The notes beneath the pieces were generated by a model. The model saw nothing but the letters and a program-made list of their open reading frames with translations. It was not told the DNA's origin and ran no database searches. Below are positions 18,093 to 27,008 of a stretch of DNA of 64,000 bases, one piece after another. The stretch is taken from assembly GCA_016787805.1 (NCBI GenBank), contig JAEUTY010000011.1, positions 22,160 to 86,159 on the forward strand, read 5' to 3'. A program made the translations under genes and the position numbers. This DNA comes from Flavobacterium sp. Lineage in GTDB: Bacteria > Bacteroidota > Bacteroidia > Flavobacteriales > Flavobacteriaceae. The stretch's first letter is position 1; each line of letters starts with the position of its first letter.

Positions 18093-21000
18093 TTAAAATT
18101 CTACATTAACTCCAAATGATATAGTTCTTGGCGCTGGGAATCTTCCTAAGTTAGTTGCTTCACCACTATCCGCATCCATTCCTCTCCATTTTGTCCAAGT
18201 ATATAAATTTTCTCCTTGAACAAATAACTTTAAACCTTTAAGAAAAGTTTTGTCTAATAATTTTTTATTAAAATCATAACCTAAACTTACATTACGTAAT
18301 CTTAAATATGAAGCATCTTTTAACCATTTGTCAGACAAATCTCCAGCTAAATCAAAATTAGCAGCATCTAACGAAGGAATATCTGTGTTAGTGTTGTCTG
18401 GTGTCCAAGCATTTAATATATCTGCTGACATGTTATTATCAGTAAGATAAGCTGGGGTATTTAACCACAACAAAGCGTTATCCAATCTCCATACATCTTT
18501 TACCCATGAAAACTGTGAATCTAAGAAAAACCCTTTAAAATCAACATTTAAACCAAAACCACCTTGGTAAATTGGAATACTACTTCTTCCTGATCTTCTT
18601 CTATCGTCTAAAGTTGGGTTTTCAGTTAATTCTCCATTAATATCGTAGAATAAATACTCTCCATTATCTGGATTTACTCCTGCGAAAGGAACAACAAAAT
18701 ACTCGCTAACTTGTGTGCCAACAGCATCAATTGTTATATCTCCAATATTTTCTTCAATTTGTAAATATTTATTTTTGTTATATGAACCGTTTGCAAATAA
18801 TTCAACATTGAAATTGTCGCCTCTTACTACTTTTAATCGCAATGCAACTTCAATACCTCTGTTTTGCAACTTACCATTGTTTCCAGCAATACCAGTACCA
18901 GCACCAGCACCAGCAGAAAGGGGAATACCACTAAATAAATCGTTAGTAGTTCTGTCGTATAAATCAATATTTCCAGAAATTCTATCTTTCCAAATACCAA
19001 AATCAATCCCTATGTTGGTCATTCTTTGCTCTTCCCATTTTAAAGTATTATTACCAAATTGAGACAAACCATAACCCGATGTATTTCCGTAACCAACTGC
19101 TGTACTAGCTAAATCTCGTACTAAGTTTGAGTTGGTATAAAGTGGATTAGATCCGAAAGCTGGAACACCTAAATTTTGATTACCTTGAATACCCGTAGAC
19201 AATCTCAATTTAAGTAAATTTACGATTGAATTTGCCATAAAAGCCTCCTTGTTAATGTTCCATCTTGCTCCAACAGACCAGAAAGTACCCCATTTGTTTT
19301 CGTCAACAAAACGGTAACTTGCATCTCTTCTGATTACAGCATCAAGTCCATATTTATCAGCAAAATCATAAGTTAAGTTTGCAAAATAAGAAAAAGTACC
19401 TGCTTTATTTTTTGCTGCTGAGTTTGTTGGTCTTAACGTAGGATAAGTTGCTCCAACGTTTGTCCAACCTGTACCCGCTCCAAAAGCATAATTCAATAAA
19501 TCCAATCCATTTTGTTGGTGTAAACCTACTTGTCTGTATGCTTTCACATACTCAGTATAAACTCCAAAATCTACTGTATGTTTACCAAATGTTTTATTGT
19601 ATTTCAAACTATTGATAGTACTGAAACCAAAATCTTTATCATTTGTTCTTTGCTCAAATCCACCATAAGGTATTGGAGCACCACTAACAAGAGTTGTTTC
19701 TCTTACAGCAATTGCTAAGTAAGACCATGGAGCTCTAGCAAAAATTCTATCTGAAACATTATAGTCAACACCAAATTTATTATCAAAAGAAATGTTATTA
19801 GTAATTTTATAATTTAAATTAAAATTACCTAAAAGTTTAAACTCTTTGTAACGGTTTGGTTGATTTCCTTCTTGCAATAAATCTTGAAGCACCAATGTCG
19901 TATTTCCTCCGTCAAAATCAGTGCCAATCAAGTCATACAAACCTTGTCCTGAACCTGGATAAAAAGACTCAGCAAAATAAGGAACACCTGTCACACCTCC
20001 TAATAATGGGTTTTGAACCACATTATTATTGATACCATCATTTGTTTCTTGACCTAATTGATTTCTAGTTGAAAACGCAACAGTAAAACTTGAACCATAA
20101 GTAAACTTACCGCTGTCATTTTTACCATTTAAGTTGTTTCTCATTGTAAATCTTTGAAAATCAGTATTGTTTACAATTCCCGCTTGGTTAATGTAACTAA
20201 AAGATGTAAATTGATTTAATTTTTCTCCTCCTGAAGAAAGGCTAATATTGTGACTTTGTGTTTCAGAAGTTCTAAAGAAAACATCCATCCAATTTTGATT
20301 TGGTGCTCTTCTAATTTGTTCATCAGTTAAAGGATCACCAAAATTTGCTCCTAAATAATCCGATAACAATGCATTTTGACCAGCACCCGCACTAACACCT
20401 CTATCTCTTTGAAGCGTTAACAACTGTCTTGAATCCATCAAATTATATTTATGTCCTGGCAATTCAGAAATACCATAAGTAGAAGAGTAAGTTACCTTTA
20501 AAGCAGAGTTAAATTTTCCGTTTTTAGTTTTAATAACTACAACTCCATTTGCACCTCTATTTCCATAGATTGAGGTAGCAGAAGCATCTTTAAGCACAGA
20601 TATAGCATCTATATCTTCTGGATTAATACTTCTAAAAACAACAGAATTAGTTGCAACTCCATCTACAATATACAATGGCTCAGTTGAACTATTTGCCGAA
20701 CCTAAACCTCTGATTAACAAATCAAATTTTGCCGAACCTGGAGAACCTGAAGAAGCAAAAACATTAAGTCCAGCCGCATTTCCAGCTAACGACTGTAATA
20801 CCGTAACATTAGGTCTATTCTTTAAAGATTCTGATGTCACTGTAGAAACTGCCGCTACAGATTTAGGTTTGGTAGCTTTTTTATCATACCCTAATACGAC
20901 AACTTCATCAAGCTTAATTCCTGAAGATAAAACTACATTAATTGTGTTAGATGCACCAACAACTTTTGTTTGATCTTGCATCCCAACAAATGAGTAAACT

Positions 21001-21209
21001 AAGGTCTCACCTTGTTTTACTTTGATGACATACTTACCATCCATATCTGTTTGCACACCTTTTGTTGTCCCTTTCACAACAACATTAGCACCAGGTAAAG
21101 TTCCTTTATCGTCTGAAACAGTACCTGTTACAGTTTTCTCTTGTGCAAAGGAAAACTGCATTGATAACGCCACTAATAGCGCAAAAATCCATTTGAACTT
21201 CGATCTCAT
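18093..21209 (-). CDS. SusC/RagA-family TonB-dependent transporter
   Basis: 1038 residues. Signal peptide MRSKFKWIFALLVALSMQFSFA; carboxypeptidase-regulatory-like domain at ~25-100 (VTGTVSDDKGTLPGANVVVKGT); plug domain at ~115-230 with VLQSLAGNAAGLNV and VLKDASATSIYGNRGANGV; then a large beta-barrel ending in Phe (ISFGVNVEF). Imports a nutrient across the outer membrane with energy from TonB/ExbBD, with SusD as lid. First gene of the SusCD operon, with a recognisable promoter upstream. The poly-Pro-like stretch AGAGAGTGIAG near residue 770 is simple-sequence, coded by tandem GCTGGT/GCA codons. Confidence 0.95.
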   Translation of the reverse strand: MRSKFKWIFALLVALSMQFSFAQEKTVTGTVSDDKGTLPGANVVVKGTTKGVQTDMDGKYVIKVKQGETLVYSFVGMQDQTKVVGASNTINVVLSSGIKLDEVVVLGYDKKATKPKSVAAVSTVTSESLKNRPNVTVLQSLAGNAAGLNVFASSGSPGSAKFDLLIRGLGSANSSTEPLYIVDGVATNSVVFRSINPEDIDAISVLKDASATSIYGNRGANGVVVIKTKNGKFNSALKVTYSSTYGISELPGHKYNLMDSRQLLTLQRDRGVSAGAGQNALLSDYLGANFGDPLTDEQIRRAPNQNWMDVFFRTSETQSHNISLSSGGEKLNQFTSFSYINQAGIVNNTDFQRFTMRNNLNGKNDSGKFTYGSSFTVAFSTRNQLGQETNDGINNNVVQNPLLGGVTGVPYFAESFYPGSGQGLYDLIGTDFDGGNTTLVLQDLLQEGNQPNRYKEFKLLGNFNLNYKITNNISFDNKFGVDYNVSDRIFARAPWSYLAIAVRETTLVSGAPIPYGGFEQRTNDKDFGFSTINSLKYNKTFGKHTVDFGVYTEYVKAYRQVGLHQQNGLDLLNYAFGAGTGWTNVGATYPTLRPTNSAAKNKAGTFSYFANLTYDFADKYGLDAVIRRDASYRFVDENKWGTFWSVGARWNINKEAFMANSIVNLLKLRLSTGIQGNQNLGVPAFGSNPLYTNSNLVRDLASTAVGYGNTSGYGLSQFGNNTLKWEEQRMTNIGIDFGIWKDRISGNIDLYDRTTNDLFSGIPLSAGAGAGTGIAGNNGKLQNRGIEVALRLKVVRGDNFNVELFANGSYNKNKYLQIEENIGDITIDAVGTQVSEYFVVPFAGVNPDNGEYLFYDINGELTENPTLDDRRRSGRSSIPIYQGGFGLNVDFKGFFLDSQFSWVKDVWRLDNALLWLNTPAYLTDNNMSADILNAWTPDNTNTDIPSLDAANFDLAGDLSDKWLKDASYLRLRNVSLGYDFNKKLLDKTFLKGLKLFVQGENLYTWTKWRGMDADSGEATNLGRFPAPRTISFGVNVEF

Positions 21210-21237
21210 ATTAAATTTATTTGAGTTAGTTATTCCG

Positions 21238-21269
21238 CAAACTTCTTAATAATTTCTTAAATAAACAAA
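21238..21269 (-). promoter_or_regulatory. Promoter of the SusC-SusD operon
   Basis: Minus strand TTTG (21269-21266), 20-bp spacer, GAAGTTTG (21245-21238). One mismatch to the TAnnTTTG consensus. Leader of about 25 nt before the start at 21209. Confidence 0.5.
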
Positions 21270-21406
21270 TAATACTTCGGAATAATATTTTTTATTTTTG
21301 TTAAAACTTTAAAGCGGTTTTCTAACGATATTGTTGCAACACAAGTATATGATGCTATTTTTTTGTAATGGTTGCGTTAAAGCTCATTTTATTTAAAATT
21401 ATTTTT

Positions 21407-22006
21407 ATGTTAAAATTAAGATTTTCAAATTTTGATTTAGAATGTGGCACCGACGAAGCTGGCAGAGGTTGTTTAGCAGGACCTGTTACTGCTGCAGCTG
21501 TCATATTACCAAATAATTTTGAACTAGATTTTTTGAATGATTCAAAACAATTGTCAGAAAAAACAAGAGAAAAACTTAAACCAATTATTGAGTCAACAGC
21601 ATTAGCTTATGCCGTCACTCATTTGGAACCAAAAATAATTGATGAAATCAACATTCTTAACGCCTCCATTAAAGCGATGCAAGAAAGCATTGTGAAGTTA
21701 AATCCTACACCTTTATATATTATAGTAGATGGAAATAGGTTTAAACCTATTAATAACATCCCTTACTCAACCATTGTAAAAGGCGACTCAAAATTCATGA
21801 GTATAGCTGCAGCATCCGTTTTAGCCAAAACCTATCGTGATGAATACATGAATAAAATTCACGAAGAATACCCAATGTACAATTGGAAACAAAACAAAGG
21901 CTATCCAACTATTGAACACCGTGAAGCAATTCGAAAATTCGGAACAACCAAATACCACCGAATGAGTTTTCGTTTATTACCCGATCAACTGAGTTTAGAA
22001 TTTTGA
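21407..22006 (+). CDS. rnhB: Ribonuclease HII
   Basis: 199 residues from the ATG at 21407 ([21 protein letters not shown]); an earlier in-frame start at 21368 would add 13 hydrophobic residues not seen in the family. Cuts the RNA strand of RNA-DNA hybrids and removes misincorporated ribonucleotides from DNA; needs divalent metal. Catalytic acids: D16 and E17 in the DEAGRG motif, the Asp in IIVDGNRF and the Asp of the final conserved block ([10 protein letters not shown]). Full length. Converges with lipB with only two bases between the stop codons. Confidence 0.96.
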   Translation: MLKLRFSNFDLECGTDEAGRGCLAGPVTAAAVILPNNFELDFLNDSKQLSEKTREKLKPIIESTALAYAVTHLEPKIIDEINILNASIKAMQESIVKLNPTPLYIIVDGNRFKPINNIPYSTIVKGDSKFMSIAAASVLAKTYRDEYMNKIHEEYPMYNWKQNKGYPTIEHREAIRKFGTTKYHRMSFRLLPDQLSLEF

Positions 22007-22008
22007 AA

Positions 22009-22029
22009 TTAGAAGTTAGAAGTTAGAAA
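22009..22029. repeat. 7-bp tandem repeat (TTAGAAG x3, last imperfect)
   Basis: TTAGAAG, TTAGAAG, TTAGAAA in tandem. It codes for the last residues and stop of lipB on the minus strand. One of several heptad tracts in this window. Confidence 0.7.
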
Positions 22030-22719
22030 CTCTGAATTAAATAAATTGGAAAAATGATGAAGGATTTTTTGTTTGACGTCTTCTTCATCGACTTTTTCAA
22101 CTCCGAGTTCTACGTTAAGAGAGGTGACTGTTTTGCCTTTTATTCCACAGGGAATAATATTATCGAAGTAACCCAAATTGGCATTTACGTTTAAAGCAAA
22201 TCCGTGCATGGTCACCCAGCGCGATGCCCGAACACCCATAGCACAAATTTTTCGAGCAAACGGAGTTCCAACATCCATCCAAACTCCAGTTTCACCCTCG
22301 CTTCTTACTCCTATTATATTATACTCTGCCAAAGTTAGAATTATTACTTCTTCAAGTAACCTCAAATATTTATGAATGTCTGTAAAAAAATTCTCTAAAT
22401 CCAAAATAGGATAACCTACTATTTGACCAGGACCATGATACGTAATATCGCCTCCTCTATTGATTTTGTAAAAAGTAGCATCCTTATCTGCTAATTGTTT
22501 TTCAGATAATAACATATTAGAAACATCACCACTTTTACCTAATGTATACACATGAGGATGTTCAACAAACAAAAAATAATTGGGTGTAGCCAAATTAGTT
22601 TCCTCTCTTCGGTTTTGAATTTTTAATTCAACAATTTCTTTGAACAATTCTTCTTGGTAATCCCAAGTTGCTTTGTAGTCTTTTTGTCCTAAATCTTTAA
22701 GTAAGATGTTTTTGTTCAT
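22009..22719 (-). CDS. lipB: Octanoyl-ACP:protein octanoyltransferase
   Basis: 236 residues from the ATG at 22719 (MNKNILLKDLGQKDYKATW). An in-frame start at 22764 overlaps the probable -7 promoter box, so it is rejected. Transfers octanoate from acyl carrier protein to lipoyl domains, the first step of lipoate synthesis. Signature RGGDITYHGPGQ (88-99), catalytic Lys K157 (RKICAMGVRASRWVTMHG) and the acyl-accepting Cys C191 (IIPCGIKGKTVTSL) are all present. Its products are needed by 2-oxoacid dehydrogenases such as that at 61936-63981. The 3' end is formed by a heptad repeat, so the last few residues may vary between strains. Confidence 0.95.
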   Translation of the reverse strand: MNKNILLKDLGQKDYKATWDYQEELFKEIVELKIQNRREETNLATPNYFLFVEHPHVYTLGKSGDVSNMLLSEKQLADKDATFYKINRGGDITYHGPGQIVGYPILDLENFFTDIHKYLRLLEEVIILTLAEYNIIGVRSEGETGVWMDVGTPFARKICAMGVRASRWVTMHGFALNVNANLGYFDNIIPCGIKGKTVTSLNVELGVEKVDEEDVKQKILHHFSNLFNSEFLTSNF

Positions 22720-22763
22720 TGAATTGAGCGCAAAAAAATTGCACAATAATTGTTTAGATACCA

Positions 22764-22771
22764 CAAATATA
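22764..22771 (-). promoter_or_regulatory. Candidate -7 element (TATATTTG) for lipB
   Basis: Minus strand TATATTTG, 45 bp before the chosen start. No clear -33. Confidence 0.45.
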
Positions 22772-22792
22772 CAAAAAGTTTATTCTCTAGCC

Positions 22793-22840
22793 CCGATTAC
22801 AGGAAATGCCTCATATGATGAAAAGCGGGAAAATGGATAA
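22793..22840. repeat. Possible decayed palindromic repeat remnant
   Basis: Begins TAGCCCCGAT, the end word of the CTAGCCCTGAT family seen at 12401 and 61545, followed by GGAAATGCC. The remainder is too diverged to align. Lies between the divergent lipB and lysS genes. Confidence 0.3.
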
Positions 22841-22895
22841 CTGACACAAACCAAACCAATCGCTTCAAAAAGTGAAATTATTTCAAATTTTCAAA

Positions 22896-22926
22896 TTGGC
22901 ACATTTTCAAATTATAACTATCTTTG
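22896..22926 (+). promoter_or_regulatory. Promoter of lysS
   Basis: TTGG (22896-22899), 19-bp spacer, TATCTTTG (22919-22926). Start of transcription expected near 22932, giving a leader of ~15 nt to the ATG at 22947. This supports 22947 over the upstream in-frame start at 22872. Confidence 0.7.
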
Positions 22927-22946
22927 CCGACTTAAATTTATACTTT

Positions 22947-24635
22947 ATGCAACTTTCAGAACAAGAAATCATTAGACGAGAAAAACTCAAAGCGCTTCGT
23001 GATTTGGGCATCAACCCTTATCCCGCCAATTTGTATCCAGTTTCACACACTTCGAAGCAAGTGAAGGAGCAATTTGAAGAAGGCAAGAAGGTGATTTTAG
23101 CTGGAAGAATCATGAGCGATCGTGACATGGGAAAAGCTTCGTTTGTGGAGTTACAAGATAGTGAAGGTCGTATTCAGCTGTATTTTAATAGAGATCATAT
23201 TTGCCCTGGGGAAGATAAATCACTTTACACTCAGGTTTTCAGAAAATTAACCGATTTAGGTGACTTTATTGGTATTGAAGGCGAATTGTTTTTAACTAAA
23301 GTGGGTGAAAAATCGGTTCGCGTGGACCAATTTACTTTTTTGAGTAAAACATTACGTCCTTTACCTTTACCAAAAAAAGACGATGAAGGTCATGTTTTTG
23401 ATGCCTTTGTAGATCCCGAATTACGTTACCGTATGCGTTATGTTGATTTGGTAGTAAATCCAGATGTGAAAGAAGTATTTGTTAAAAGAACTAAATTGTT
23501 TAACGCAATGCGTAACTTTTTTAACAATGCAGGTTATATGGAAGTAGAAACTCCAATTTTGCAAGCAATTCCCGGTGGAGCCGCAGCACGTCCTTTTATA
23601 ACGCATCACAATAGTTTGGATATTCCATTGTACATGCGAATTGCCAACGAATTATATCTGAAACGATTGATTGTAGGTGGATTTGATGGTGTGTACGAAT
23701 TTTCAAAAAATTTCCGCAACGAAGGAATGGATAGAACCCACAATCCTGAATTTACGGCTATGGAAATTTATGTAGCCTACAAAGACTACAATTGGATGAT
23801 GGAATTTACTGAAAATTTATTGGAACATTGTGCATTAGCTGTTAACGGAACAACAGAAGCTACCTTTGCAGAACACAATGTAAACTTCAAAGCGCCTTAT
23901 GCTCGTGTTACTATGACCGATGCAATCAAACAATTTACAGGTTTTGATATTTCAGGAAAAAATGAAACCGAACTCTTTGCAGCAGCTCAATCAATGGGAA
24001 TTGCAGTTGATGAAACCATGGGCAAAGGAAAATTAATTGATGAGATTTTTGGCGCTAAATGCGAAGGTAATTTTATTCAACCTACTTTTATTACAGATTA
24101 CCCAAAAGAAATGTCTCCGTTGTGTAAGTCACATCGTGACAATCCTGATTTGACTGAGCGTTTTGAATTGATGGTTTGTGGAAAAGAAATCGCCAATGCA
24201 TATTCGGAGTTGAACGACCCAATTGATCAAAGAGAACGCTTTGAAGCACAAATGGCCTTAGCCGAAAAAGGTGATGATGAAGCGATGTTCATCGACCAAG
24301 ACTTTTTGCGCGCTTTAGAATTTGGGATGCCACCAACTTCTGGATTGGGAATCGGAATGGATCGATTAATCATGTTTTTGACTAACAATGCTTCTATTCA
24401 AGAAGTATTGTTCTTTCCGCAAATGCGACCTGAGAAAAAACAAATTGAGCTTACAGATGATGAAAAATTAATTATTGGTTTATTGAAAGTAGAGAACAAT
24501 CAACCTTTAGGACAATTGAAAGAGAAATCACAATTGAGTGGTAAAAAATGGGACGCAGCAATGAAAGGTTTAGCCAAACACGGAATGACCAAAGTAGTGG
24601 TTGATGGAGAAAACAAAACAGTGGTTTTGAATTAA
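22947..24635 (+). CDS. lysS: Lysyl-tRNA synthetase (class II)
   Basis: 562 residues from the ATG at 22947. Charges tRNA-Lys. N-terminal OB-fold anticodon domain (~60-150: GRIMSDRDMGKASFVELQD). Class II motifs: motif 1 RYRMRYVDLVVNPDV, motif 2 FRNEGMDRTHNPEFTAMEIY, motif 3 GLGIGMDRLIMFLT. The enzyme is longer than the ~505-residue E. coli form because ~64 residues follow the usual end (RPEKK), with a winged-helix-like pattern (IIGLLKVENNQPLGQLKEKS). An upstream start at 22872 is rejected because it precedes the promoter. Followed by a strong terminator. Confidence 0.96.
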   Translation: MQLSEQEIIRREKLKALRDLGINPYPANLYPVSHTSKQVKEQFEEGKKVILAGRIMSDRDMGKASFVELQDSEGRIQLYFNRDHICPGEDKSLYTQVFRKLTDLGDFIGIEGELFLTKVGEKSVRVDQFTFLSKTLRPLPLPKKDDEGHVFDAFVDPELRYRMRYVDLVVNPDVKEVFVKRTKLFNAMRNFFNNAGYMEVETPILQAIPGGAAARPFITHHNSLDIPLYMRIANELYLKRLIVGGFDGVYEFSKNFRNEGMDRTHNPEFTAMEIYVAYKDYNWMMEFTENLLEHCALAVNGTTEATFAEHNVNFKAPYARVTMTDAIKQFTGFDISGKNETELFAAAQSMGIAVDETMGKGKLIDEIFGAKCEGNFIQPTFITDYPKEMSPLCKSHRDNPDLTERFELMVCGKEIANAYSELNDPIDQRERFEAQMALAEKGDDEAMFIDQDFLRALEFGMPPTSGLGIGMDRLIMFLTNNASIQEVLFFPQMRPEKKQIELTDDEKLIIGLLKVENNQPLGQLKEKSQLSGKKWDAAMKGLAKHGMTKVVVDGENKTVVLN

Positions 24636-24654
24636 AAGACCTTTACTATAAAAA

Positions 24655-24685
24655 GAAAAGGGAACTCGATTGAGTTCCCTTTTTT
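24655..24685. terminator. Bidirectional terminator
   Basis: AAAAGGGAACTC (24656-24667), loop GATT, GAGTTCCCTTTT (24672-24683). Ends lysS and the convergent small membrane protein gene. Confidence 0.9.
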
Positions 24686-24689
24686 ATAT

Positions 24690-24953
24690 TTAATATCTGC
24701 CAGCGCCACCAGCCATTGCTGCGGCAAAAATGGAACCAAAGATGAGAAACATAATAAATACCAATGCGAGGATAATAGCCATCATTATCAATTGAGCTTT
24801 AGCCCAATTCTGTCTATTAACGTTTTGATCATTACCAAAGGCATAAACAAAAAGCATTACTAGTCCAACAATTGGAATAGCCATTATTAAAAGTGTAATC
24901 AGCCAGTCTTTTACTGACATTGGTTTTTGGTTTGGGTTTTCGAAAGATTCCAT
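24690..24953 (-). CDS. Small two-helix membrane protein
   Basis: 87 residues. Short hydrophilic start (MESFENPNQKPMSVKDW), two predicted membrane helices (~18-38 LITLLIMAIPIVGLVMLFVYAF and ~53-80 AQLIMMAIILALVFIMFLIF) joined by a loop GNDQNVNRQNWAKA, and a Gly/Ala tail. The pattern resembles small Bacteroidota inner-membrane proteins of unknown function. It starts 38 bp after the stop of the upstream same-strand gene and could be a last gene of the MbnP operon, though no direct link is visible. Confidence 0.7.
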   Translation of the reverse strand: MESFENPNQKPMSVKDWLITLLIMAIPIVGLVMLFVYAFGNDQNVNRQNWAKAQLIMMAIILALVFIMFLIFGSIFAAAMAGGAGRY

Positions 24954-24991
24954 AATAAAAATTTTATTGGTTGATTAGGCTAATGTAGCTA

Positions 24992-25951
24992 TTATAAACT
25001 ATAATTCAAATTAATACTCCATCTATAATTGGCTTCTACTCTTCCACCAGTTAAATTTTGATTGATCGGTAGCATTACATTGGCACCAAATGAAAATTTA
25101 TTCTTACCAACTTCAAATCCGAATTTACCAAACAAAATATCGCCTGCTGTATCACGAACAATTTGTTTATGTTGCTCATTATTCTCATATACTTCACCTG
25201 CAAAGCCAATTTGCGGTGCTATTGAAAATGCATTCTTTTCATACAAATAAAAAAGGGTTCCAGCATAATTAAATTGGTCTCCAAAACGATAAAACTTTTG
25301 ATTTTGGGTTTTAAATACATAATTCAGCATGGCATTAAAACCCAGTTTTTTTCGCTTTATCACATATTCTGTTGCCACAAGATAATCCCAACTTCCGGTA
25401 CCGACTTGATAGCTTGGGTTGACATTGCCCGAATTAGTCTCATTGAATTTTCCTGTTGGTGCTTTTATTCCGGCTCCGATTTGTAAAGTATGTACTAAAT
25501 ACGTGCTGTCTTTGTGGGTTTGATACAATCGGTACATTGCTAAAGCCGTAATATCGCCAATACCTGAAATTTTTTGCTCACCATTTTCGGTTTGACGACT
25601 GTGAAAATGATACGGCACTAAAACAGAGATTTGCACATTTTTAACAACAGGAATTCGGGCCCAAATCTGAACTGTATTAAAATTTTCTTCGTACCAAGAT
25701 GAATTGCTATACAAACCATCTGTACTTTGGTAGTTTTGATTGAAATAACGAACTCCAACAAAATTAGTATTGAGCATTGAGGCAAAACCCATACTTCCGC
25801 CACTGGCAGAACAACCACAGGCATCGCAATCATCTTCGTCGAGAAGTAAATAGTATTTTTTGAATTGATTCGCTCTTGCCAAACTGTCTTTGGAAGTAGC
25901 ATTCGCTAAGAAACTAACAATAAGAAGTAGGCAAACTATATGTTTTTTCAT
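24992..25951 (-). CDS. Outer-membrane beta-barrel protein with Cys-rich N-terminus
   Basis: 319 residues, signal peptide MKKHIVCLLLIVSFLANA. Just after it comes a dense metal-binding-like motif, DEDDCDACGCSASGGSMG (three Cys with CxxCxC spacing, preceded by acids). The rest alternates as beta-strands ending in YRWSINLNYSL, in line with a barrel related to the MetA-pathway/putative transporter group. It begins 3 bp after the MbnH-like gene stops and so is translated with it. Its place in the operon suggests a role in moving or sensing copper, an inference. Confidence 0.72.
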   Translation of the reverse strand: MKKHIVCLLLIVSFLANATSKDSLARANQFKKYYLLLDEDDCDACGCSASGGSMGFASMLNTNFVGVRYFNQNYQSTDGLYSNSSWYEENFNTVQIWARIPVVKNVQISVLVPYHFHSRQTENGEQKISGIGDITALAMYRLYQTHKDSTYLVHTLQIGAGIKAPTGKFNETNSGNVNPSYQVGTGSWDYLVATEYVIKRKKLGFNAMLNYVFKTQNQKFYRFGDQFNYAGTLFYLYEKNAFSIAPQIGFAGEVYENNEQHKQIVRDTAGDILFGKFGFEVGKNKFSFGANVMLPINQNLTGGRVEANYRWSINLNYSL

Positions 25952-25954
25952 CTT

Positions 25955-26995
25955 TTAATATTCAGACAATAATGGATTAGTAAGAAACTCGTTGTCGGTG
26001 AGTGTTTTTAAGAAAGCAATTAGCTTCGTTTTTTCGGTTGCTGTTAATGGAATTCCGAGTATGCCACCATTATTTAAACTTGGATCTAGATTTTGTGTAT
26101 TAGCAACACCTGTACTGTAATGGTTTAGAACTGCATCTAAAGTATAAAAACGACCATCGTGCATGTAAGGCGCTGTTTTTTCGATGTTGCGCAAACTGGG
26201 CACTTTGAATTTGAAGCGATCTTGTTCCAATTCGGTTACACGAAAACGACCTATATCGTTGATACTTGGATTGATAGGTAAACCATTATTGCGGTACGAA
26301 TTATCAGTAAATAGATCCGTAGCATGACACGAAGCACATTTTTGATTGAAAATAGCATAACCATCCAATTCGTCTTGTGATAAGGTTCCGCCTGATTCAT
26401 TGCGGCGGTGTTTATCAAAACGCGAATTACTGGAAGTCGCCATCACCATAAATTGTGCAAGAGCTTTGAGCATGTTTTCGGAATTGATTTGACCGTCGGC
26501 GAACGCTTGTTTGTAGAGTTTTTTGTATTCGGCATCGTTTTTCATCATGTTGATCACCGTAGTGAAATTGCCATTCATTTCGATTGGGCTGGTGAATGGA
26601 ATAATCGGTTGTAAGTCGAGATGCGTTGTTGCGCCGTCCCACATAAAAGCCGTTTGGTACGCCAGATTTTGAATTGGCGGTGTGTTGCGCGTTCCGATGG
26701 CGTTGCCTACACCATGACTTACTGAGTGACCGTGGTGAGTAAAAGCATCTTCTTGGATGTGACAAAAGCCACACGATACAATTCCGTCGGAAGCTAAGCG
26801 ACCATCGTAGAATAGTTTTTTTCCTAATTCGAAACCTTTTTCGGTTAGTGGATTGTTAGATAAATCGTAAGCCAAAGGAGGAAAATTGCTTGGCACACGA
26901 TATTCGATGGGAAGATTTTGGTATTCGTTGGAATCGTCGTTAGAGCAACTCCAAAGAAACGGAATGAGTACTAATAAATAGCGTAGTGTTTTCAT
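25955..26995 (-). CDS. MbnH-like dihaem cytochrome c peroxidase-family lipoprotein
   Basis: 346 residues; lipoprotein signal peptide with lipid Cys in LWSCSN (C17). Two c-type haem motifs: CGFCH (75-79) and CASCH (220-224). The CCP/MauG block PSLRNIEKTAPYMHDGRFYT (266-285) precedes AVLNHYSTG; Tyr293 falls where MauG has its Tyr haem ligand and bacterial peroxidases a Met. Family knowledge: MbnH uses a dihaem centre to oxidise a Trp of MbnP to kynurenine. The next gene upstream is an MbnP-like protein, so this is more likely an MbnH than a peroxide-detoxifying CcpA. Probably periplasmic, lipid-anchored. Confidence 0.85.
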   Translation of the reverse strand: MKTLRYLLVLIPFLWSCSNDDSNEYQNLPIEYRVPSNFPPLAYDLSNNPLTEKGFELGKKLFYDGRLASDGIVSCGFCHIQEDAFTHHGHSVSHGVGNAIGTRNTPPIQNLAYQTAFMWDGATTHLDLQPIIPFTSPIEMNGNFTTVINMMKNDAEYKKLYKQAFADGQINSENMLKALAQFMVMATSSNSRFDKHRRNESGGTLSQDELDGYAIFNQKCASCHATDLFTDNSYRNNGLPINPSINDIGRFRVTELEQDRFKFKVPSLRNIEKTAPYMHDGRFYTLDAVLNHYSTGVANTQNLDPSLNNGGILGIPLTATEKTKLIAFLKTLTDNEFLTNPLLSEY

Positions 26996-27008
26996 AAGCT
27001 GTTGTTTT

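Noticed and set aside
25955-26995. Ordinary cytochrome c peroxidase (CcpA)
   Set aside because: Two CxxCH motifs fit both, but the adjacent MbnP-like gene and Tyr293 favour MbnH; the CcpA reading remains an alternative.
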